Shown here: piece after piece, positions 57,643-64,000 of the stretch | How the letters are laid out: the number at the start of each line of letters is the position of its first letter | Numbering within the stretch: the stretch's first letter is position 1 | Source: Actinomycetes bacterium | GTDB taxonomy: Bacteria > Actinomycetota > Acidimicrobiia > Acidimicrobiales > JAJYXR01 | Reading direction: 5' to 3' | Length of the DNA stretch: 64,000 nt | Assembly: GCA_021801795.1 (NCBI GenBank) | Contig: JAJYXR010000027.1 | Location: forward strand, 55,027 to 119,026 | Position numbers and translations under genes: made by a program | The notes under the pieces: model-generated | What the model was told of the DNA's origin: nothing | The model's input: the letters and a program-made list of their open reading frames with translations, nothing else | Databases searched by the model: none

Positions 57643-60183
57643 TCATAGCCCCGTGGCGCTTATGAACTGCGACAGGTAGCTGCCCTGGCTGTGCAGGGAC
57701 GAGACCACGCTCAGGGCCTGGGAGAACTCGTTCTGGAGCATCTGCTGTTCCTGGTTGGCGATCTGCTGGTAGTTCGCTATCTCCGGGTTCAGTGCCGTCG
57801 ACTCCTGCTGCAGACCCGAGATCACGTACCCGAGCTGGCCGGTAGTCGGGTTCGAGGTCTGGTTAGCCAGCTGGACATAGTCTTGGCCCGCACCAGCGGT
57901 GTAGGTGAAGCTGCCGATGTTCGTGGACGAGGTGATGCCCGGGGTGGTGACCTCGAGCACCATGCCACCCAGCGGCGAAGCCGACGACGCCGTGAGCGAC
58001 TGGCCGTTACCGGTGGCGGCCATCCCGTCGATGGTGCCAGCCACGTTGGTCCCGGTGAAGCTGGCCGTCCCGCTACCCGCCAGCCCCGTGGTCCCCGAGG
58101 CGGTGTTCGTGGAGCTCACCGTGAACGTAGCCGAGCTGCCGTAGGCGTCGGAGAGGATCTGGAGCTGGTCGGAGCTGTTCACCTGAGCGTTCAGGGCCAT
58201 CCCCATGCCAGAGAAAGCCTGGTTCAGTCCCGAGGCGATGCTCTGGAGGGACTCACCTGCATAGGTCGAGTAGGCGATGCTCTGGCCCCCCGTGGCGACG
58301 CTGAGGGTCTCCGCAGCGCTGACGCTTCCCGCGGAGAGGGCCGTGCCAGTGTCGGTGGCCTGCGTGGCCGACTGGGTGATGTTGACCGAGTAGGTGCCCG
58401 GCTGGGTGGTGGAACCCGCGTAGAGCAGGCTCACCTGGCCCGTGTAGGCCGACGAGGAGGGGGCGAAGGTCCCACCCTGGGCGAAGAGCGCCTGGACTGC
58501 CGAGGGATTCGCTGCGTAGGCCGAGTCGAAGGTGCTCTTGTTGAACGCGAGCTGGGTCATCGTGCCGTTCGAGGTGAGCGTGACCCCGGCTGCAGCCAGC
58601 GAGCCGAGCGAGGTGCCCTCCCCGGCCGTGGCCACGAGGGAGAGGATCTGCTGCTGGAGGTTCTGGAGTGCAGCGGAGCCCATCAGCGGCCCGCCGGTCT
58701 TCGTGGCCGCGTTATAGCCGATGTCGCTGTTTATGTCCGAGAGCACCTGGTTCGCCGCGTTCACGAATGCCTGGACCTTCGTGGCCATGGCCTGGGCATC
58801 CGAGGACACGGTCACGGTGACCGGCGACGAGGACACCGAGTGGAGGTCGATCGTCACACCTGCGAGCAGCCCCGTGAGAGAGTTCGTGGGGGACGAGACC
58901 ACCGGCCCACTAGCACCTCCTATCGACACCTGCGCGTCTGAACCGGCTATGGCGGTGTCGAGGGTCCCGAGCGGGGTAGAGGCGAAGGAGCCAGGCGCGA
59001 TGGTGATGTCAGACGCGCTGCCGGTGGCAGAAGCAGTGAGCTCCAGCTGGTAGCCAGCAGAGGTCTGGACCGCCGACGCGCTGAAGCCGACCCCCGCGGA
59101 GTTAATCGCCTGCACCACGTCCGCGAGCGAGCCGTTCCCGGTGCTCACGTTCTGTGCACTGATCGATCCGACCGAGACGAGCGAGCTGTTCACGTAGGGC
59201 TGGGACGTGGACCCCTCCACGGTCGCCGATATGGACCCCCCCGATCCCGAGCTGAGCGTGTAGGTGGACCCGGGGGCCACGGTCGTCAGCGTGTTGGAGG
59301 TGCCGTCCACGTTCACCACGGCATTGGCCCCGGACGCTGCAGAGGACATCACCGAGAGCCCGAGTGCGGAGAGTGCTCCCCCTCCGGTCACCTGGAGCGA
59401 CTGGGACGAACCCTGGTCTACTGTGGCGAGCACCATCTGGCCAGATGAGCTGAGCCCCGCCTGCAGGCTGCCCGAGAGCCCCGCAGCCGAGATGGCAGAG
59501 TTAACTGCCGCCACCAGGGAGGACCCGGATGTGTAGTTACCAGGGGTGATGGTGAGCGTGTAGGCGGTGCCGTTCACGGTCACGTCCAGGGTGTTGGACC
59601 CGCTCGCGATGTCTGCACCCGAGGTCTGCAGGTCGGTGCTCCCCGTGGCCGTGGCAGCCTGCGAAGCCTGGGTGACGCTCAGGGTGTGCGATCCGAGGGT
59701 CAGGCCGCTGCCCGCGAGTGCCGAGAACCCGAGCGACCCTGCCTGGGAGAGCAGGAGGCTGGTCGCCGAGGTCACCGACGACGAGGTGGAGGACACTGCA
59801 CCCGAGGACAGGAGCACGTCCGCGGTGGCGAGCTGGTCGACCGTGAAGGTGGTGGAGCCGGACTGTGCACCCGACGAGGCCGTCGCGCTGGCCACCGCGC
59901 TGTCGGAGGAGCTGGCCTGCATCGCTCCCCAGTCCGAGGGCGAGGAGATAGCCTGAGCAGCGCTCTGGAGAGCCAGGACGTCGGTGTTGACCTGCTGGTA
60001 GGCACTCACCTGGCTCGCAAGCGTCTGCTGCTCATCCTGGAGGTTGGTGATGGGCTGGTCATAGCTCGCCATCAGGGCATCTATGACCGTCTGGGGGTTG
60101 AACCCCGGGAGAACCTGGTTCCAGATAAGGGCATCGAGCGACGCTGCTGTCGAACTCGAGGAAATCCCGCCTAGGAACGTCAT
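57643..60183 (-). CDS. fliD: Flagellar cap protein FliD (HAP2), arginine-free
   Basis: 846 residues, longer than the usual 450-650. N-terminal FliD domain (PGFNPQTVIDALMASYDQPITNLQDEQQ) and C-terminal FliD domain (EIANYQQIANQEQQML...LSQFISATGL). Middle is Ser/Thr/Ala/Gly-rich with hook-IN-like units. No arginine occurs and only three lysines. ATG 60183 follows GGGAGG; the upstream frame is arginine-rich and is not part of the protein. Confidence 0.93.
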   Translation of the reverse strand: MTFLGGISSSSTAASLDALIWNQVLPGFNPQTVIDALMASYDQPITNLQDEQQTLASQVSAYQQVNTDVLALQSAAQAISSPSDWGAMQASSSDSAVASATASSGAQSGSTTFTVDQLATADVLLSSGAVSSTSSSVTSATSLLLSQAGSLGFSALAGSGLTLGSHTLSVTQASQAATATGSTDLQTSGADIASGSNTLDVTVNGTAYTLTITPGNYTSGSSLVAAVNSAISAAGLSGSLQAGLSSSGQMVLATVDQGSSQSLQVTGGGALSALGLSVMSSAASGANAVVNVDGTSNTLTTVAPGSTYTLSSGSGGSISATVEGSTSQPYVNSSLVSVGSISAQNVSTGNGSLADVVQAINSAGVGFSASAVQTSAGYQLELTASATGSASDITIAPGSFASTPLGTLDTAIAGSDAQVSIGGASGPVVSSPTNSLTGLLAGVTIDLHSVSSSPVTVTVSSDAQAMATKVQAFVNAANQVLSDINSDIGYNAATKTGGPLMGSAALQNLQQQILSLVATAGEGTSLGSLAAAGVTLTSNGTMTQLAFNKSTFDSAYAANPSAVQALFAQGGTFAPSSSAYTGQVSLLYAGSTTQPGTYSVNITQSATQATDTGTALSAGSVSAAETLSVATGGQSIAYSTYAGESLQSIASGLNQAFSGMGMALNAQVNSSDQLQILSDAYGSSATFTVSSTNTASGTTGLAGSGTASFTGTNVAGTIDGMAATGNGQSLTASSASPLGGMVLEVTTPGITSSTNIGSFTYTAGAGQDYVQLANQTSNPTTGQLGYVISGLQQESTALNPEIANYQQIANQEQQMLQNEFSQALSVVSSLHSQGSYLSQFISATGL

Positions 60184-60250
60184 CTGAACACCTCCCCTCA
60201 CCTGTCGGGTACCGCCCCTGGGACGGCCACACGTCCTGAGAGCGGTTCCG

Positions 60251-60278
60251 GTCCGGGGAACCCGAGGGTTCCCCGGAC
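60251..60278 (-). terminator. Strong hairpin between fliC and fliD
   Basis: Perfect 12-bp stem GTCCGGGGAACC / GGTTCCCCGGAC with a 4-nt loop. It follows the flagellin stop by about 30 nt and has no T-tract, so it may limit read-through or protect the flagellin message. Confidence 0.7.
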
Positions 60279-60309
60279 ACGGACTCACTCTCGCTTAGAA
60301 CCCGCTCTA

Positions 60310-61140
60310 CTAGCTGAGCAGCTTCAGCACCAGGGTCGGGTTCGTCTGTGCCTGGGCCAGCATGGCAGTGCCGGACTGCATCAGGATCTGGTCCGTGGTG
60401 AACTGCGTGGTCGCCTGAGCCATGTTCACGTCGATGATCGACGAGTAGGCAGCGGTCACGTTCTGGTTCGCGACGGTCAGGTTCTGGATCATGGCAGTCA
60501 GCTCGTCCTGGGTGGCACCGACCTGAGCCTCCACGCCGTTCACGTTCGTGATGGCTACGGCCAGCGAGGCCATGGCCTGTGAGGCGTAGGTGGCTGAACC
60601 TACGTTCGTATTGGCGATGTTCAGCGCAGGCGCACCGGTGGATGCCGCCGTGATCGACAGCTCGATGGTGTCCGTGTTGTAGACACCTACCTGGAACGTC
60701 TCGTTAGAGTACGCGCCGGTGAGGAGCTGCTGCTGACCATAGGTCGTGGTGTTGGCAATCTGGTTTATCTGTCCCATCAACGCCGAGTACTGGGCGTTGT
60801 TGGCCGCCAGAGTCGCCGAGTTCATCGTGCCGGCGTTCGCCGAGGACTCCGCCAGCGTGTACATCTGCTGGAGCAACCCACCGATCTGCTGCAGGGCGCC
60901 ATTAGCGATCTGCAGCACCGACACGCCTTCGTTGGCGTTCTGGATGGCCTGGGTCTCACCGTTCTGCTGCAGGGTGAGATACTGGCCGATGACGTAGGCA
61001 GCCGGGCCGTTCTCTGCGGTCTGGATCGCCTTGCCCGAGGAGAGCTCGCTCTCCACCTGGCTCAGCGCCGAGTCCGTCTGGTTCAGCAGGTTAAGGCTGT
61101 TCAGCGCATCGACGTTGGTACCGACAACTAGTGACGACAT
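60310..61140 (-). CDS. fliC: Flagellin, arginine-free
   Basis: 276 residues: only D0/D1, no variable outer domain. N-terminus VGTNVDALNSLNLLNQT..LSSGKAIQTAENGPAAYVI and C-terminus SSIIDVNMAQATTQFTTDQILMQSGTAMLAQAQ fit flagellin, but the usually conserved arginines (LSSGLRI, SRI.D) are replaced. No Arg, His, Trp or Cys, and two Lys. AAGGAGG precedes the ATG. Confidence 0.95.
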   Translation of the reverse strand: MSSLVVGTNVDALNSLNLLNQTDSALSQVESELSSGKAIQTAENGPAAYVIGQYLTLQQNGETQAIQNANEGVSVLQIANGALQQIGGLLQQMYTLAESSANAGTMNSATLAANNAQYSALMGQINQIANTTTYGQQQLLTGAYSNETFQVGVYNTDTIELSITAASTGAPALNIANTNVGSATYASQAMASLAVAITNVNGVEAQVGATQDELTAMIQNLTVANQNVTAAYSSIIDVNMAQATTQFTTDQILMQSGTAMLAQAQTNPTLVLKLLS

Positions 61141-61196
61141 GTCGCACTTCCTCCTTGTAGTTGGTCCTCCGTCCCCCTGTCCGTGGGAACGTCAAC

Positions 61197-61225
61197 ATCC
61201 TAGCTCCGACCGGGCTGAATGTCAC
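61197..61225 (-). promoter_or_regulatory. Flagellin promoter GTGACA-N17-TAGGAT
   Basis: On the minus strand -35 GTGACA (61220-61225), 17-bp spacer, -10 TAGGAT (61197-61202). A 5' UTR of about 50 nt with AAGGAGG follows. It looks like a housekeeping-type promoter; no sigma-28 pattern (TAAA...GCCGATAA) is present. Confidence 0.6.
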
Positions 61226-61489
61226 CCCATTACCCGGACAATCCGAAGTTCCTGCGGACCCCGGAGGTGACCTACGGCACGATCCTCGCCACCTAGTTAA
61301 TCGACACCCTCCGTGCTCGGCTGAAGCGCCAGACCCACCTGACGCGTTATTTTGTCATGGCGTTGTGCAGTGAGGCTGGTGGTGGGTAGAGCCGTTACCC
61401 AGGCAGAGCTACTGTCCGGCCGGGCTACTGTCCGGCAGAGCTCCGCGGGCGCTATCAAGCCTCGGTCCCGCATTCCCGATACCATTCCG
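61226..61489. other. Divergent flagellin/glycosyltransferase gap
   Basis: Contains the 5' side of the flagellin promoter region and open frame upstream of the glycosyltransferase. GCTACTGTCCGGC is repeated with a 16-bp period near 61409-61437. No clear plus-strand promoter seen. Confidence 0.35.
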
Positions 61490-63832
61490 GTGGTCTCCAG
61501 AGCGCCCACCACCGTCGTAGTCCCCGTATGGAACGCCTGGGACACCACCCGGGCCTGCCTGGACGCGCTCCGCCCCACCCTGGCTCCCCGGGACCAGGTG
61601 GTGGTGGTGGACGACGGATCGACCGACGCCACCGCCGCGAGGCTGTCACGCTATCCATGGGTGCAGGTGGTGACGAACGGCCAGAACCTCGGCTTCGCAG
61701 CCGCCTGCAACCGTGGGGCCGCTCTGGCCACCGGCGAGATCCTGGTGTTCTTGAACAACGACACCCTGGTGAGCGGGCGCTGGCTCGACGCCCTCTGCGG
61801 AGTCTTCTCGGACCCCTCGCTCGGAGCTGCCGGTGCCCGCTCGAACTTCGTGTCGGGCAGCCAGATGGTGGCCGAGGCTGCCTCGCTGCGGCCCGACCCT
61901 GCTGCCATCCGCTCCTTCGTGCGGTCCTGGGAGGCTGCACACAGGGGGATGACGACACCTACGACGCGGCTGGTCGGCTTCTGCCTGGCGGTGAGGCGAG
62001 CCGCCTTCGAGAAGGTGGGCGGCTTCGACGAGTCCTACGGCAGCGGCGGCTTCGAGGACGACGACCTGTGCCTCAGGCTCACCGAGGCCGGATATGGGCT
62101 GGTGATAGCCGACGAGTGCTTCGTCTACCACGCCGGCCACGTCACCTTCGACGCGAACGGCCTCGACTGGTACGCCGAGCAGAGGTCGAACGAGCAACGT
62201 TTCTTCGCCCGGCATGCCACGGCAGCCAAGCCCTCGCGGACCACCGAGCCGCTGGTGTCGGCCTGCATGATCGTGCGCGACGAGGAGGTGAACCTGCCTG
62301 GATGCCTGGCCTCGCTGAAGGGCCTGGTAGACGAGGTGGTCGTCTACGACACCGGCTCGCTCGACTCCACGCCAGAGCTGGCCGCATCGCTCGGTGCCCG
62401 TGTTACCGAGGGCTACTGGGACGACGACTTCTCCCGTGCCAGGAACGCGAGCCTGGAGGAATGCCGTGGCACCTGGATCCTCTGGATAGATGCCGACGAG
62501 ACCCTGGTCTGCGAGGATGCCGCTGGGCTGCGCAGGCTGCTCGCCACCATGCCAGACGAGGTGGACGGCCTGGAGGTATCGATAGAGAACCTCTCGGGCA
62601 GCAGGCTCGAGTCGTCGTTCACCCATGTGGCGGTGAGGCTGTTCCGCAGGGAGCGCTGCCGCTGGCACGGCCGGCTGCACGAGCAGATCAGCCGAAGGAA
62701 CGGTGCCGGCCATCCCCGGCTCTCCTACCTGCCCCAGATCCGCCTACTCCACACCGGCTACAGCGCTGCGGTGTTCGAGGCGCGCTCCAAGGCGGCGCGA
62801 AACGTCAGGCTGGCCGAGAAGGAGCGGTCATCCGAGCACGCCGACGACTCCTTCGCCGAGCTGAACCTGGGCAGGTCCCTATGGGCGGGCGGGCATACCG
62901 ACGAGGCCATATCCCACTGCCTGGCCGCAGCGCGCACCACGGACGACCCGACCATCAGGCGCCTGGCCCTCCGGACGGCCATCCTCGCCATGACCTCCGC
63001 GGGACGCTTCGACGAGGCGACCTCGACCATCGGTGAGCTGCGCGCCGCCTGTGCCAGCCAGGTCCTTCCTGACGAGGTCGAAGGGGAACTCTGGCTGGCT
63101 GCCGGGGATCCTGCCAGGGCGCTGGAGCACCTGGAGAGGGTGGGTCGCTTCAGCCGTGACGACGACGGCTTCGAGCACGGCACCCACACGACCGCGAAGG
63201 CCCGCGCCCAGGCCCTGGCGGCTCTCGGCCGTCATGGGGAGGCGGCCGACGTTCTCTTGGACGTCCTCTCGACCGACGGCATACTCCCAGGGGGGGTAGA
63301 GCTGCTGGTCGCCTCGCTCACCCAGGCCGGGCGCTCACTCGACGAGCTCGCAGGCGCTCTGCGGAGCGATCGGCTGGCGCAGTTCCTGCCAAGGGTGGTC
63401 GTCATGGAGCCTGCCGAGGCCGACATGGTGCTCGAGAGCCTCTGGAGCTCGCGTTCGGAGACGCCAGACGCCATGGGGGTGCTGGCCGCAGCGGGACTCG
63501 TCACCTCGCGCCTGGGCCTGGACCGGATGCTCACCTGGTCTGCACGCCTGCGCTCCAAGGGACTCGCTGAGCACTGCCCACTCCTGGCAGTCGCCGGAGA
63601 TCCTCTGCGTGCGCCGGTCGAGAGGGTCCGCGCTGCGGCGTCCGCGCACGGCGCGTTCTGCGACCCCAGGGCACGGCCTGCGCTGGCAGCCCTCCTTGGC
63701 CAGATGGCCGCGTCCGGCAGCTCGGCGGAGCTGGAGCAGGTGACCGCCGAGCTCGAGCTACTGGTACCGGACCTGGTGGCCGACCTCCTGGCCCAGCCCC
63801 GGGAAGGACCTCATCATGGGCTGCTTCGTTAG
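61490..63832 (+). CDS. Large protein with two GT2 glycosyltransferase domains and a helical repeat tail
   Basis: About 780 residues. First GT-A domain: TVVVPVWNAWDTT, VVVVDDGSTDA, FLNNDTLVSG (DxD-like), GGFDESYGSGGFEDDDLC. Second: LVSACMIVRDEEVNLPGCL, DEVVVYDTGSLDST, WILWIDADETLV. The last 300 residues are helical with TPR-like pairs (LNLGRSLWAGGHTDEAISHCLAAA). Next to flagellin and cap genes, so filament glycosylation is likely. The frame is open from TTG 61352; I chose GTG 61490 by comparison with the second copy, but the start is uncertain. Confidence 0.87.
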   Translation: MVSRAPTTVVVPVWNAWDTTRACLDALRPTLAPRDQVVVVDDGSTDATAARLSRYPWVQVVTNGQNLGFAAACNRGAALATGEILVFLNNDTLVSGRWLDALCGVFSDPSLGAAGARSNFVSGSQMVAEAASLRPDPAAIRSFVRSWEAAHRGMTTPTTRLVGFCLAVRRAAFEKVGGFDESYGSGGFEDDDLCLRLTEAGYGLVIADECFVYHAGHVTFDANGLDWYAEQRSNEQRFFARHATAAKPSRTTEPLVSACMIVRDEEVNLPGCLASLKGLVDEVVVYDTGSLDSTPELAASLGARVTEGYWDDDFSRARNASLEECRGTWILWIDADETLVCEDAAGLRRLLATMPDEVDGLEVSIENLSGSRLESSFTHVAVRLFRRERCRWHGRLHEQISRRNGAGHPRLSYLPQIRLLHTGYSAAVFEARSKAARNVRLAEKERSSEHADDSFAELNLGRSLWAGGHTDEAISHCLAAARTTDDPTIRRLALRTAILAMTSAGRFDEATSTIGELRAACASQVLPDEVEGELWLAAGDPARALEHLERVGRFSRDDDGFEHGTHTTAKARAQALAALGRHGEAADVLLDVLSTDGILPGGVELLVASLTQAGRSLDELAGALRSDRLAQFLPRVVVMEPAEADMVLESLWSSRSETPDAMGVLAAAGLVTSRLGLDRMLTWSARLRSKGLAEHCPLLAVAGDPLRAPVERVRAAASAHGAFCDPRARPALAALLGQMAASGSSAELEQVTAELELLVPDLVADLLAQPREGPHHGLLR
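61504..61630 (+). repeat. Direct repeat copy 1 (at least 127 bp)
   Basis: Base-for-base identical to 63874-64000 (offset 2370). The match starts at the first shared base and runs to the window edge, so its full length is unknown. Confidence 0.98.
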
Positions 63833-63838
63833 CATGTG

Positions 63839-64000
63839 ATGGTGCCCACCGACCGAGCACGCGTAACGCACCAGCCCACCACCGTCGTAGTCCCCGTATG
63901 GAACGCCTGGGACACCACCCGGGCCTGCCTGGACGCGCTCCGCCCCACCCTGGCTCCCCGGGACCAGGTGGTGGTGGTGGACGACGGATCGACCGACGCC
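63839..64000 (+). CDS. Second GT2 glycosyltransferase (cut by window edge)
   Basis: ATG 63839, 54 codons visible. After a unique 12-residue start (MVPTDRARVTHQ) the sequence PTTVVVPVWNAWDTT and beyond is identical at DNA level to the preceding gene. Tandem paralogue, 6 nt after it; the rest is outside the window. Confidence 0.9.
   Translation, partial: MVPTDRARVTHQPTTVVVPVWNAWDTTRACLDALRPTLAPRDQVVVVDDGSTDA
63874..64000 (+). repeat. Direct repeat copy 2 (runs off the window)
   Basis: Identical to 61504-61630. The base before the match differs (A versus C), so the left end is sharp. Confidence 0.98.

Noticed and set aside
61141..61351. Sigma-28 flagellin promoter
   Set aside because: No TAAA-N15-GCCGATAA pattern; a GTGA CA-N17-TAGGAT type pair fits better.

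Overview
The window is high-GC chromosomal DNA from an actinobacterium. The block argS-lysA-hom-thrC-rho-rpmE-prfA-prmC-tsaC-rpiB-glyA-wecA-ATP synthase, all on one strand, is the classic actinobacterial order known from Mycobacterium and Streptomyces. Flagellar filament genes, an ergothioneine pair (egtB-egtD), a PIG-L deacetylase and filament proteins with no arginine and almost no lysine fit a motile, probably acidophilic member of the Acidimicrobiia. The class is an inference; phylum-level placement is secure.

Layout. 1-2134 (minus): an edge-cut protein that may be an MBL-fold hydrolase, and a secreted SGNH esterase preceded by an overlapping short leader frame. 2362-9726 (plus): a YgjP-like metalloprotease, a carbohydrate/polyol cluster (FGGY kinase, mannitol-phosphate-type dehydrogenase, zinc alcohol dehydrogenase) and an RND/MMPL transporter with a C-terminal DUF2510. 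9675-34526 (minus): APC permease, DHA2 drug exporter, the complete F1Fo ATP synthase operon, WecA, GlyA, RpiB, TsaC, PrmC, PrfA, L31, Rho, ThrC, Hom, LysA and ArgS. thrB is missing from its usual place. 34560-36982 (plus): tRNA-Arg(CCG), a VapBC pair and a secreted beta-helix protein with visibly lower wobble GC, a small accessory patch. 37279-40507 (plus): dienelactone hydrolase, a DUF6295 protein, EgtB, EgtD. 40567-42099 (minus): membrane-anchored HtrA-like protease. 42315-47654 (plus): OmpR-type response regulator with a problematic start, histidine kinase, aconitase. 47701-52827 (minus): PIG-L deacetylase, C69/secernin-like hydrolase, DEAD helicase and TPP-riboswitch-controlled ThiC. 53014-54873 (plus): Bcp peroxiredoxin and two PilZ proteins. 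54924-61140 (minus): a coiled-coil nuclease-like protein, a methyltransferase, and fliC-fliD-fliS plus a small partner. 61490-64000 (plus): two glycosyltransferase genes whose N-terminal coding regions are identical over at least 127 bp.

Three themes stand out. First, the filament proteins FliC and FliD contain no arginine at all (2 and 3 lysines), which looks like adaptation of an external structure to acid, and they sit beside duplicated glycosyltransferases that may decorate the filament. Second, short in-frame tandem repeats (12-63 bp units, all multiples of 3) interrupt several housekeeping proteins (LysA, Hom, AcnA, AtpC, a histidine kinase, a nuclease-like protein), while intergenic repeats have units of 14 and about 42 bp. 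Third, many genes show a TAnnnT box only 6-9 nt before an ATG or GTG and no Shine-Dalgarno sequence, indicating frequent leaderless transcripts.
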